A program made the position numbers and the translations under genes. From NCBI GenBank assembly GCA_017305535.1, contig JAFKKN010000008.1:1-64000 (forward strand): DNA of 64,000 bases. The letters are read 5' to 3'. Shown here piece after piece: positions 56,463-64,000 of this stretch. Below the pieces are notes generated by a model. It ran no database searches. It was not told the DNA's origin and saw only the letters and a list, made by a program, of their open reading frames with translations. The DNA is from Hyphomicrobiales bacterium (GTDB taxonomy: Bacteria; Pseudomonadota; Alphaproteobacteria; Rhizobiales; Xanthobacteraceae). Numbering within the stretch: the first letter of the stretch is position 1; the number at the start of each line of letters is the position of its first letter.

Positions 56463-56628
56463 TGCAGAATTCTTGCGAGGCAATACGGAAATCGGGCAAG
56501 CCATGGTCTGGGAGCAAAGCACCCGGGAAAACATGGTCATAGCACCGCCGCTCCGAAAAGGAGCGATTATCTGACTAAAACCGGAATAATGCCGCCACCC
56601 GGCGCCGGCTCCGCTATCGCCTCCGGCG

Positions 56629-57267
56629 CTAAACTTTACGATAGCGGATCAATGAGAAGTGCCCCATTGGCGGCATCGGCCGCCGCTCCGCCAGACTGAC
56701 GCCGCCGTGCCGCGCCGCCCAATCGACCAGCCGCGCCCAGGGGAATTCGGGACGCCAGCCGAGCCGCCGCGCCAACGGCGAGAACGCCAGTTCAAAGACC
56801 CGGCGTGGGCCGGTCTCGGCACCGATGTGATTGACCAGAATGAGTTCGCCGCCGGGCTTCAGGACACGGACAAAATCGTCCAGCGTCGCCTCGGGGTCCG
56901 GCACCGCCGTAATGACGTATTGCGCCACCACCGCATCGAAGGAGGCATCTGCGAACGCAAGATTCTTGGCGTCCATCACTGCCAGCGTTTCGACATTGTC
57001 GAGCTTCAGCGCCTTGACCCGCTCCTGCGCCTTGCGCAGCATGGGTTCGGAAATATCAACGCCGCACAGTCGCGTGGTCCGTGCATAATCCGACAGCGAA
57101 AGACCTGTGCCGACACCGACATCGAGGATTCGGCCACCGATCCGGTCGGCCTCCGCGATCGTGGACTGACGCCCGTGATCAAACACCTTGCCGAACACCA
57201 GATCGTAAATCGGTGCCCAGCGCCCATACGCCTTGGCCACGCCGGCGCGGTCGATATCGTTAGCCAT
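56629..57267 (-). CDS. pmtA: Phosphatidylethanolamine N-methyltransferase-like SAM methyltransferase
   Basis: A 212-residue class I methyltransferase of the Rhodobacter sphaeroides PmtA type: AYGRWAPIYDLVFGKVFDHGR at the N terminus (membrane-binding helix, in two blocks), SAM loop ILDVGVGTGLSLSDY, VDISEPML, and VLKPGGELILVNHIG. PmtA methylates phosphatidylethanolamine to phosphatidylcholine. A ubiE-like quinone methyltransferase is the alternative, but the FGKVF block favours PmtA. It lies 14 bases downstream of mnmA. Confidence 0.82.
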   Translation of the reverse strand: MANDIDRAGVAKAYGRWAPIYDLVFGKVFDHGRQSTIAEADRIGGRILDVGVGTGLSLSDYARTTRLCGVDISEPMLRKAQERVKALKLDNVETLAVMDAKNLAFADASFDAVVAQYVITAVPDPEATLDDFVRVLKPGGELILVNHIGAETGPRRVFELAFSPLARRLGWRPEFPWARLVDWAARHGGVSLAERRPMPPMGHFSLIRYRKV

Positions 57268-57281
57268 GCCCCGTCCCGCGA

Positions 57282-58499
57282 TCAGCCACGCGCCGTGGCG
57301 GCAGCGAATTGAACATCGGCCTCGCGCACCGGGCTTTCCGAAGCCGCCGGGAGAGCACCGTCATGGCGCGCCGTGGCGCTCTTGATGAAGCCGCCGCCAA
57401 GCACCCGCGCCTGCCCCGCCGGTGCATCGTAGAAGACACAAGCCTGGCCCGCCGATACGCCTTCCTCACCCGCGACCAATTCGACTTCATACTCGCCATC
57501 GACTGTCCGCAGCCATGCCGCCTGTGGCGCACGCGTCGAACGCACCCTCACGAAAATCTCGCGGCCTTGCGCGGCTGCCTGATCGAGCGTGCCATCGCCG
57601 ATCCAATTGATGTCACGCAGACGAATGCGATGCATCCGCAACGCTTCGCGCGGGCCGACCACGACACGCCGCTGGGCGACATCGAGCCTCACCACGTAGA
57701 GCGGCGCACTTGCGGCAATACCGAGACCACGCCTTTGTCCGACGGTGAAATGCGCGATGCCGTGATGACGACCGAGAATACGCCCGGACAGATCAACGAT
57801 ATCGCCCGGCTCCATCGCATTCGGCTTCAGCCGTTCGACGATGTCGGTGTAGCGCCCGGTCGGCACGAAGCAGATGTCCTGGCTGTCGTGCTTCTCCGCC
57901 ACCGGCAATTCGAAGCGTCGCGCCAGTTCGCGCACCTGTGGCTTGGTCATGTCGCCAAGCGGGAAACGCAGATGGGTAAGTTGCTCGCGCGTGGTCGCAA
58001 ACAGAAAATAACTTTGATCGCGGTCGGCATCGGCGGCGCAGACCAGCCCGCGCGACCCGTCCGCCAGCCGCCGCGATGCAACGTAATGTCCCGTCGCCAG
58101 CGCGGCGGCGCCGAGCTCGCGCGCAGTCGCCAACAAATCGCGGAACTTCACCGAGCGATTGCATTCGATGCACGGCACCGGCGTTTCACCCAGCGCGTAG
58201 CTTTCGGCGAAACTGTTGATCACCGATTCACGGAAGCGGCTTTCATAATCCAGAACGTAGTGCGGGATGCCGAGCCGTTCCGCGACATCGCGGGCATCAT
58301 GGATGTCCTGCCCGGCGCAACAAGCCCCCTTACGATGCGTGGCGGCGCCATGATCGTAAAGCTGCAAGGTAATCCCGACGACGTCATAGCCCTCGGATTT
58401 CAATAATGCCGCGGTCGCCGACGAATCGACGCCACCGGACATCGCCACGACAACACGGGTGTCCTGCGGGCGGCCTTCGATATCCAGACTGTTCAGCAT
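57282..58499 (-). CDS. mnmA: tRNA-specific 2-thiouridylase MnmA
   Basis: A 405-residue enzyme that makes 2-thiouridine at wobble position 34. PP-loop [19 protein letters not shown], tRNA-binding [10 protein letters not shown], first catalytic Cys in [29 protein letters not shown], and second catalytic Cys in [11 protein letters not shown]-terminal beta domain intact with GQACVFYD. Start at 58499 (MLNSLDIEG) preferred; an ATG at 58526 is in frame. Divergent from fliK. Confidence 0.95.
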   Translation of the reverse strand: MLNSLDIEGRPQDTRVVVAMSGGVDSSATAALLKSEGYDVVGITLQLYDHGAATHRKGACCAGQDIHDARDVAERLGIPHYVLDYESRFRESVINSFAESYALGETPVPCIECNRSVKFRDLLATARELGAAALATGHYVASRRLADGSRGLVCAADADRDQSYFLFATTREQLTHLRFPLGDMTKPQVRELARRFELPVAEKHDSQDICFVPTGRYTDIVERLKPNAMEPGDIVDLSGRILGRHHGIAHFTVGQRRGLGIAASAPLYVVRLDVAQRRVVVGPREALRMHRIRLRDINWIGDGTLDQAAAQGREIFVRVRSTRAPQAAWLRTVDGEYEVELVAGEEGVSAGQACVFYDAPAGQARVLGGGFIKSATARHDGALPAASESPVREADVQFAAATARG

Positions 58500-58825
58500 T
58501 GACCGGTCTTGCTCGCGATCACGCAAGATGTTTCGCGATCGTCAGGTTCCATGCCAGGCGGCAGAAGCGTCTCACGTTCCGCCGATCGAGGCATCACTTC
58601 TTATCTTATCTTATCTACATAACGTTGGTGTCCCGGAGAGGCAATCACGGCGTCATCGCCAGATTTGGCGGCAAATCTTGCCGCCGGGCAGAAACCGGCT
58701 CCCCCGCGCGCTCCCATACCGTTCTCGAATATTGTTCATATCATTGATATATAACGATTTTAATCGTCATAAGAACTGGCCTGTTCTTTGCTGGGTAAGT
58801 CTCGGTTTCATGAGCCGAGGTTCCC
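58500..58825. other. Intergenic region between mnmA and fliK
   Basis: 326 bases with the divergent promoters. It contains TCTTATCTTATCTTATC (three TCTTA copies) near 58600, an AT-rich stretch with CGATTTTAATCG, a TTGATA-N17-TCATAA pair, and a CTCGG/CCGAG hairpin covering the fliK ribosome-binding site. No gene is visible. Confidence 0.6.
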
Positions 58826-60406
58826 GTGTTCAGCGTCACATCCGAATCCAGCGCAACTACCCCCATCCGACCGGAGCCGCCACGCACTCTGGCCCCGGAC
58901 GCGCTGCCGCAATCGAACGGTTTCGGGGCACTGGTCGACGCTAATGCGACAGCGGAACCCGCGCGGCCCACTGCGCCCGATCGCCATGACACCCCGCAAG
59001 CCTCTTCCCGCATGCCCTCCCAGGACCGCAACCCATCGCGCGAAACCACCACGGAGCCGGTAGCCGCCTCGTCCACCCCCTCTCGGAACACCGAGAGCAC
59101 GGCAGCCAGCGAGCACTCTCGGCACGAGACCGGCAAGTCATCGAAACACACGAAGTCCGTGAAGGCGGCCGACGATTCAGCGAATGCCAGTTCCGGACGA
59201 ACCACCGAAGCTGACGCAGCGATCGCATCCGCCCCCGATATGACATTGGACCCGACGGCCATTGCCGTCGTAGCCACCACAGTTTCACTCACAGCACCGG
59301 TCCCGACGTCTCCGCAGCAAGGCTCGGGATCGGCCAACACCGCCCCGTTGAGCATCGCGGCAGCAGCGATCGCGACCTCGGCGCAAGCATCGGCAATGCC
59401 GACCGCCTCCAGCGGTGATACCTCGGCGATCGTTGAAGCCGTCGCCGGCGCGGCAAGCGAAGTGAATGCAACCAATTTCACCATAGCCAAGACAATCGCC
59501 ACGACACCCGTGCCGGCGACCGAGACAAAAGCAGAGGCACAGCCGACCGCCGCCCCTCAACTGGCATCGGCCGTCGCGTCCGCAGCTTCCAAAGTGATCA
59601 AATCAGGTGACAAATTGCCGGCAACACACGCGGAAGCAACCGCCGGTGCAACATCATCCGATAACGCGGCTCAACCGCCTGCGTCATCGACCCTGCCGTC
59701 ATCCGCCGCGCAGCCCGGCGCAACTCAGGCGAACCCGCATCTCGCCAGCAATGCCAGCGCCGACACAACGACCGCATCGGCACCTTCCGACATTGATCGT
59801 TCGGCCAGCGATGCCGCGACCGCCCCGCCGCAAGGCGGGCATCACACCCCGAACATCGCTTCGCAGCCGACCACCGTGGATGCCATGTCCCAACTCGGCG
59901 CAAGCGTGATGGCACCGCAAACGGCGGCCACCACAGCAATTTCCGCAGCGCAACTGACGGCAACTCCCGTAACCAATCTCGCGGTCCCCGTCAGCGGTCT
60001 TGCCGTGCAGATCGCCGCCAGCGCACGCGCCGGCAACAGCCGATTTGAAATCCGTCTCGATCCGGCCGAGCTCGGCCGCATCGACGTTCGGCTCGACGTC
60101 GATCGGCACGGGCACGTCTCGTCGCACCTCACGGTGGAAAAACCTGAAACGCTGGCGATGTTGCGGCAGGACGCTCCGCAGCTTCAGCGCGCCCTGGAAG
60201 ATGCCGGATTGAAGACCGGGCAGAACGGCCTGCAATTCAGCCTGCGTGATCAATCCTCGGGCCAACAAAACAATAATAACGGACAAGCGGAACGCCAGCC
60301 GCAACGCCTCATGATCAGCGAGACCACCGCCGCACCGGTGGTCGCCGCGAGCACCACATATTCATACGCCGCCGGCGCCAGCCGCGGCCTCGATATCAGA
60401 GTTTAG
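58826..60406 (+). CDS. fliK: Flagellar hook-length control protein FliK
   Basis: A 526-residue Ala/Thr/Ser-rich protein, GTG start behind GAGG. The first 390 residues are low complexity, as expected for the molecular-ruler part. The C-terminal Flg_hook domain (about 395-490) has NSRFEIRLDPAELGRIDVRLD in two blocks, HGHVSSHLTVEKPETLAMLR and DAPQLQRALEDAGLKTGQNG, the export-gate switch region. Its stop TAG overlaps the AGGAG of flgD. Confidence 0.9.
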   Translation: MFSVTSESSATTPIRPEPPRTLAPDALPQSNGFGALVDANATAEPARPTAPDRHDTPQASSRMPSQDRNPSRETTTEPVAASSTPSRNTESTAASEHSRHETGKSSKHTKSVKAADDSANASSGRTTEADAAIASAPDMTLDPTAIAVVATTVSLTAPVPTSPQQGSGSANTAPLSIAAAAIATSAQASAMPTASSGDTSAIVEAVAGAASEVNATNFTIAKTIATTPVPATETKAEAQPTAAPQLASAVASAASKVIKSGDKLPATHAEATAGATSSDNAAQPPASSTLPSSAAQPGATQANPHLASNASADTTTASAPSDIDRSASDAATAPPQGGHHTPNIASQPTTVDAMSQLGASVMAPQTAATTAISAAQLTATPVTNLAVPVSGLAVQIAASARAGNSRFEIRLDPAELGRIDVRLDVDRHGHVSSHLTVEKPETLAMLRQDAPQLQRALEDAGLKTGQNGLQFSLRDQSSGQQNNNNGQAERQPQRLMISETTAAPVVAASTTYSYAAGASRGLDIRV

Positions 60407-60415
60407 GAGATCGCC

Positions 60416-61114
60416 ATGGGCGTCGAAGCATCGCTTCCAAATACCATTGTCTCGGCGCCAGCGAACCCGGCGACATCAACCGGCTCGACGTCGACGAGCA
60501 AGACGTCAGGCATCGCCGACAATTTCCAGACGTTCCTGACGCTGCTGACAACGCAATTGCAGAACCAGAACCCACTCGACCCGCTCGATACCAATCAGTT
60601 CACCCAGCAACTGGTGCAGTTCGCCGGCGTCGAGCAGCAACTCAAGACCAACGATCAACTCACCTCGCTGGTGGCTTTGCAGAAGACAGCGCAATCGACC
60701 CAGGCGTTGAACTTCGTCGGCTCCACTGCCGTGGTGGATGGCAGTACAGCAAGCTTGAGCGACGGCAAGGCAACGTGGGCACTCGGCGTCAGCAAACCAT
60801 CGAGCGTCACCGTCACGATCAGCAATTCCACCGGTCAGGCGGTCTATTCGGGCAATTTCTCGATGAACGCGGGCGATCATCAGGCGTTTCAGTGGGACGG
60901 CCGTGGTAGCGATGGCTCACAGTGGCCCGACGGCAACTACACCTTGACCGCCACCGCCAAGGATGCGTCCGGCCAGACGGTCGCGGTCTCCACCGAAATC
61001 CAGGGCGTCGTGCAGGCGGCGGATTTAAGTCAGGACCCGCCGATGCTTTCGATTGGCGATCAAAGTTTCACGGTCGACAAGATCAAGAAGGTGATCGCCC
61101 GCACCTCCTCGTGA
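60416..61114 (+). CDS. flgD: Flagellar hook assembly (hook-capping) protein FlgD
   Basis: A 232-residue hook-capping protein. N-terminal conserved block NFQTFLTLLTTQLQNQNPLD then TNQFTQQLVQFAGVEQQLKT, followed by the FlgD Ig/tudor-like part (SVTVTISNSTGQAVYSGNFS, FQWDGRGSDGSQWPDGNYTL). AGGAG overlaps the upstream fliK stop. A strong terminator follows 40 bases after its stop, ending the fliK-flgD transcript. Confidence 0.95.
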   Translation: MGVEASLPNTIVSAPANPATSTGSTSTSKTSGIADNFQTFLTLLTTQLQNQNPLDPLDTNQFTQQLVQFAGVEQQLKTNDQLTSLVALQKTAQSTQALNFVGSTAVVDGSTASLSDGKATWALGVSKPSSVTVTISNSTGQAVYSGNFSMNAGDHQAFQWDGRGSDGSQWPDGNYTLTATAKDASGQTVAVSTEIQGVVQAADLSQDPPMLSIGDQSFTVDKIKKVIARTSS

Positions 61115-61153
61115 GCACCTACCGTCTCTCCCTCCCACGCTCGATCCTGCTTC

Positions 61154-61178
61154 AGCCCGCCCTCAGGCGGGCTTTTTT
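61154..61178 (+). terminator. Intrinsic terminator after flgD
   Basis: AGCCCGCC / GGCGGGCT stem (8 bp, loop CTCA) followed by TTTTTT. Confidence 0.92.
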
Positions 61179-61229
61179 ATGCCCATTCCAAGGTCAGGTT
61201 CCAAAGCCATTCGGATTGCAGCGGTATGC

Positions 61230-61244
61230 TTAGGCAAATTTTAA
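61230..61244 (+). promoter_or_regulatory. CtrA-box-like site upstream of sciP
   Basis: TTAG-N7-TTAA, seven of eight bases of the CtrA consensus TTAA-N7-TTAA with exact spacing, 57 bases before the sciP start. Confidence 0.55.
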
Positions 61245-61300
61245 GCCGACCCGAGTACCTTGCGATGGTGAGTTCAGTGGTTAGTGTTTGTGAGTATGCC

Positions 61301-61576
61301 ATGACCGAACCCCATCGCCCGAGGGTGAAATACGTCATCGGGCCCGACGGAAGTCCGTTAACAATCGCGGACCTTCCCGCGCCCGGAACCAAGCGGTGGG
61401 TCATCCGCCGCAAGGCCGAAGTCGTTGCCGCGGTGCGCGGCGGGCTATTGTCCCTCGAAGAGGCCTGTAGCCGCTATACGCTGACCGTGGACGAGTTCCT
61501 GTCCTGGCAGTTTTCCATCGACCAGCATGGTCTTGCCGGCTTGCGCACGACCCGCATCCAGCAATATCGCCAGTAA
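61301..61576 (+). CDS. sciP: SciP-type (DUF1153) cell-cycle transcriptional regulator
   Basis: A 91-residue helix-turn-helix protein of the DUF1153/SciP family. In Caulobacter SciP holds down CtrA-activated promoters in G1. Conserved blocks: PRVKYVIGPDGSPLTIADLP, KRWVIRRKAEVVAAVRGGLL, SLEEACSRYTLTVDEFLSWQ. Start at 61301 (MTEPHRPRVK), the family start; upstream in-frame ATGs lack family similarity. Sits between flgD and fliF, and has a CtrA-like box upstream. Confidence 0.93.
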   Translation: MTEPHRPRVKYVIGPDGSPLTIADLPAPGTKRWVIRRKAEVVAAVRGGLLSLEEACSRYTLTVDEFLSWQFSIDQHGLAGLRTTRIQQYRQ

Positions 61577-61601
61577 GCCCTCCTAAAATCGCGAATTGTC
61601 T

Positions 61602-61633
61602 AAAAATCGGCTCCTACCCGGGAGCCGATTTTT
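61602..61633 (+). terminator. Intrinsic terminator after sciP
   Basis: Perfect 13-bp stem AAAAATCGGCTCC / GGAGCCGATTTTT with loop TACCCG, ending in the T-tract. Confidence 0.92.
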
Positions 61634-61660
61634 AGTCGTTTCCAGATTTCGTCACCGGAG

Positions 61661-61674
61661 TTAACCGCCGTTAA
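61661..61674 (+). promoter_or_regulatory. TTAA-N6-TTAA site upstream of fliF
   Basis: TTAACCGCCGTTAACCAT: two TTAACC blocks 10 bases apart, one base short of the CtrA spacing, 72 bases before the fliF start. fliF is a CtrA target in Caulobacter. Confidence 0.5.
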
Positions 61675-61745
61675 CCATATGGAAACCATCCCATGGGCAA
61701 ATTTTGCCCAGTCGGCGTTCCATGCCGAATCTCAGGGGTTGGTTC

Positions 61746-63365
61746 GTGCAGGGCTTGTCCGCATTCCTTAAAGGCTTGGGTGCATCGCGACTGGCCGCGA
61801 TGGCCGCGGTGACGCTGGCGCTGATCGGGTTCTTCGGTTTCGTCATTATGCGCGTCACAACGCCGCAGATGACGACGCTGTTCACCGATCTCAGCGTCGA
61901 GGACTCCTCCAGCATCATCAAGGAGCTCGAGCGGCAGGCGATCCCGTACGAGATGCGTAACGATGGCGCCATCCTGATGGTGCCGAAGGACAAGGTGACC
62001 CGGCTGCGCATGAAGCTCGCCGAAGGCGGCCTGCCCAAGGGTGGCGGCGTCGGCTACGAGATCTTCGACAAGTCCGACACCCTCGGCTCCACCAGTTTCG
62101 TCCAGAACATCAATCATTTGCGGGCACTGGAAGGCGAACTGGCGCGCACCATCCGCGCCATCGACCGGATTCAGGCCGCCCGCGTTCATCTGGTCCTTCC
62201 GGAACGCCCGCTGTTCTCGCGGGAAGCGCCCGAACCATCCGCCTCCATCGTGTTGCGCGTCCGTGGCGCGCTGGAACAACAGCAGGTCCGCGCCATCCGG
62301 CATCTGGTCGCCTCTGCCGTCAATGGTCTGAAGCCGCAACGCGTCTCCATCGTCGACGAGGCCGGTCAACTACTGGCGGACGGTGCCGCAGGCGATCCCG
62401 CGAACGGCGGCGCGACCAGCGACGAGCGTCGAATCAACTACGAAAAGCGACTGCGCGGCGAAATCGAATCGATCGTCTCGTCAGTGGTCGGCTCGGGCCG
62501 CGCCCGCGTGCAGCTCTCGGCGGACTTCGACTACAACAAGGTGACACAGACTTCCGACAAGTTCGATCCGGAAGGCCGCGTGCTCCGCTCCAGCCAGACC
62601 CGCGAAGAATCCTCCCTCACCGCCGACAATCGCGACGGCCAAGTGACGGTGAACAACGAACTGCCGGGCAATCAGCGGCAAGACACGGCACCCACCGCCC
62701 GCGACCAGAGCAAGAAGAGCGAAGAAACCAACAACTACGAAATCTCCCGCACCACCAAGACGGAGGTGACCGAAGCCGGTCGCGTCAACCGTATCTCCGT
62801 CGCGGTGCTGGTCGACGGTACCTATGCCAAGAACGACAAGGGCGAGATGGTCTATCAGGCGCGCGACAAGGAGCAGCTTGATCGGATCGCCGCGCTGGTG
62901 CGCTCGGCGATCGGTTTCGACCAGAAGCGCGGCGATCAGGTAGAAGTCGTCAATCTCAAGTTCGCCGAACCGCCGACCGTTCAGCCGATCAGCGAGCCGA
63001 CCGGAATGCTCGGCATGCTGTCGTTCACCAAGGACGACGTCATGAACCTGATCGAGATGGTAGTCGTGCTGTTGCTCGGCCTCGTGGTGGTGTTCATGGT
63101 GGTTCGCCCGCTGGTGAAGCGGATTCTCAGTCCCGATCCGGCCGCCGCTCCTGCTCCCGCCCCGGTCCCTGCCTTGGCCGATGCCACGCAGCCGCCCGCA
63201 GGCCAGAACCTCGTACCCAGCAACGCCACGTCACAGATGATCGACGTCGCTCAGGTTCAAGGTCAGGTTCACGCGCAATCGGTGCATCGCGTCGGTGAAC
63301 TGGCCGACCGCAATCCGTCCGAAACCGTCTCCATCATTCGTCAATGGCTTTCGGAGCCCGCTTGA
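61746..63365 (+). CDS. fliF: Flagellar MS-ring protein FliF
   Basis: A 539-residue MS-ring protein. First helix [19 protein letters not shown], ring-building motifs [39 protein letters not shown] in pieces, [50 protein letters not shown]; second helix [20 protein letters not shown] and a C-terminal tail that binds FliG ([20 protein letters not shown]). The GTG at 61746 ([10 protein letters not shown]) fits close relatives and has AGGGG 7 bases upstream; an in-frame ATG lies at 61722. Confidence 0.95.
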   Translation: MQGLSAFLKGLGASRLAAMAAVTLALIGFFGFVIMRVTTPQMTTLFTDLSVEDSSSIIKELERQAIPYEMRNDGAILMVPKDKVTRLRMKLAEGGLPKGGGVGYEIFDKSDTLGSTSFVQNINHLRALEGELARTIRAIDRIQAARVHLVLPERPLFSREAPEPSASIVLRVRGALEQQQVRAIRHLVASAVNGLKPQRVSIVDEAGQLLADGAAGDPANGGATSDERRINYEKRLRGEIESIVSSVVGSGRARVQLSADFDYNKVTQTSDKFDPEGRVLRSSQTREESSLTADNRDGQVTVNNELPGNQRQDTAPTARDQSKKSEETNNYEISRTTKTEVTEAGRVNRISVAVLVDGTYAKNDKGEMVYQARDKEQLDRIAALVRSAIGFDQKRGDQVEVVNLKFAEPPTVQPISEPTGMLGMLSFTKDDVMNLIEMVVVLLLGLVVVFMVVRPLVKRILSPDPAAAPAPAPVPALADATQPPAGQNLVPSNATSQMIDVAQVQGQVHAQSVHRVGELADRNPSETVSIIRQWLSEPA

Positions 63366-63367
63366 TC

Positions 63368-64000
63368 ATGGCCGTTCCGCAAACCGTCGCCCAATCCAAC
63401 AACGATATCGCCAGTGTCGTCGCCACCCTCGCCGCGCGTCAAAGCACCCGCGCCAAAAGCAAGCCGATGTCTGGGCCGCAACGCGCCGCCATCCTGATGC
63501 TGGCGCTGGGGGAGCAATATGGCGGCAAGGTCTGGTCCATGCTGGACGATGAAGAAGTTCGTGAACTCTCGGTCGTGATGTCGTCGCTTGGCACCATCGA
63601 GGCCGACGTCGTCGAGGACCTTCTGCTCGAATTCGTCTCGCGGATGTCGGCATCCGGGGCGCTGATGGGCAACTTCGACGCCACCGAACGCTTGCTGCAA
63701 CAGTATCTGCCGTCTGACCGCGTCACCGGCATCATGGATGAAATTCGCGGGCCTGCCGGCCGCAACATGTGGGAGAAGCTCTCCAACGTTCAGGAAGAAG
63801 TTCTCGCGAATTACCTGAAAAACGAATATCCGCAGACCATCGCCGTGGTGCTGTCGAAACTGAAGCCGGAGCACGCCGCCCGCGTTCTGGCGATTCTTCC
63901 GGAAGACATGGCGCTCGACGTCGTCGGCCGGATGCTGAAGATGGAGGCCGTGCAGAAAGAGGTCATCGAGCGCGTCGAGCAGACGTTGCGCAGCGAGTTC
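63368..64000 (+). CDS. fliG: Flagellar motor switch protein FliG, 5' part (3' end outside window)
   Basis: The frame opens at ATG 63368, two bases after the fliF stop, and stays open to the window end (211 codons). Conserved FliG text: [25 protein letters not shown] in pieces, [30 protein letters not shown], then the middle domain [22 protein letters not shown] and [20 protein letters not shown]. FliG couples the MS ring to the stator; its torque-generating C-terminal domain lies beyond the window. Confidence 0.95.
   Translation, partial: MAVPQTVAQSNNDIASVVATLAARQSTRAKSKPMSGPQRAAILMLALGEQYGGKVWSMLDDEEVRELSVVMSSLGTIEADVVEDLLLEFVSRMSASGALMGNFDATERLLQQYLPSDRVTGIMDEIRGPAGRNMWEKLSNVQEEVLANYLKNEYPQTIAVVLSKLKPEHAARVLAILPEDMALDVVGRMLKMEAVQKEVIERVEQTLRSEF

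Overview
The window is GC-rich alphaproteobacterial chromosome. Gene content and protein wording point to the Bradyrhizobium / Rhodopseudomonas / Nitrobacter / Afipia group (Nitrobacteraceae, Hyphomicrobiales). The evidence is the xseA-DUF2093-lpxK-waaA-cysQ-ubiA block, a SciP-type regulator beside fliF, a Rhodobacter-type PmtA, an alphaproteobacterial CheZ, and a fluoroacetate dehalogenase whose catalytic residues fall at the same numbers as in Rhodopseudomonas RPA1163. This placement is by recognition, without a database search. There is no rRNA, no tRNA that I can see, no insertion sequence and no CRISPR array. Coding density is high. Both ends cut genes: thiC on the left and fliG on the right.

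Layout. 1-4.2 kb: 3' part of thiC with a shared terminator, small hypothetical and secreted proteins, a RidA protein and a CBS-BON protein. 4.2-13.5 kb: queH, a DipZ-like CcdA-thioredoxin fusion, a VOC protein, rsmD, an rluB with a roughly 385-residue Arg/Asp/Gly-rich extension, tadA, the fluoroacetate dehalogenase homologue and purD. 13.6-15.5 kb: a three-gene hydrolase / membrane protein / winged-helix regulator operon with a 16-bp perfect palindrome inside its probable promoter. 15.8-25.7 kb: xseA, DUF2093, an overlapping lipid A/Kdo set (DUF4170, acyltransferase-like, waaA, lpxK), cysQ, a TldD/PmbA protein, DUF6101 and ubiA. 25.7-36.9 kb: a secreted protein, rsmE, a ZnuD-like TonB receptor with two Fur/Mur-like boxes, hisZ-hisG-GT2-ChbG, DUF2076, an L,D-transpeptidase and cheZ.

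37.3-48.3 kb is the most distinctive region, a single-strand amide-use locus. It encodes AmiC (cytoplasmic amide sensor), AmiR (ANTAR antiterminator) and a leader with two hexaloop hairpins plus a strong terminator. These are followed by a Tat-exported solute-binding protein, two permeases and two ATPases of the urea/branched-chain amino-acid ABC type, then aliphatic amidase AmiE. Last come a MoxR/CbbQ/NorQ-type AAA+ ATPase and a CbbO/NorD-type VWA protein. The expected logic is amide sensing, release of AmiR, read-through of the leader terminator, uptake and hydrolysis. The AAA+/VWA pair would be a maturation or remodelling machine for a partner still unknown.

48.5-58.5 kb: an RND efflux pair, nitronate monooxygenase, an enoyl-CoA hydratase-like protein, a histidine kinase, pmtA and mnmA. 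58.8-64.0 kb: a flagellar block of fliK, flgD, sciP, fliF and fliG (partial), with CtrA-box-like sites before sciP and fliF.

Two families of palindromic intergenic repeats (family A, a GTCCCCGC hairpin, often as inverted doublets; family B, CGTCATGGCCGG-ended elements) are scattered between genes from 7 to 25 kb and absent from the amide, efflux and flagellar regions.
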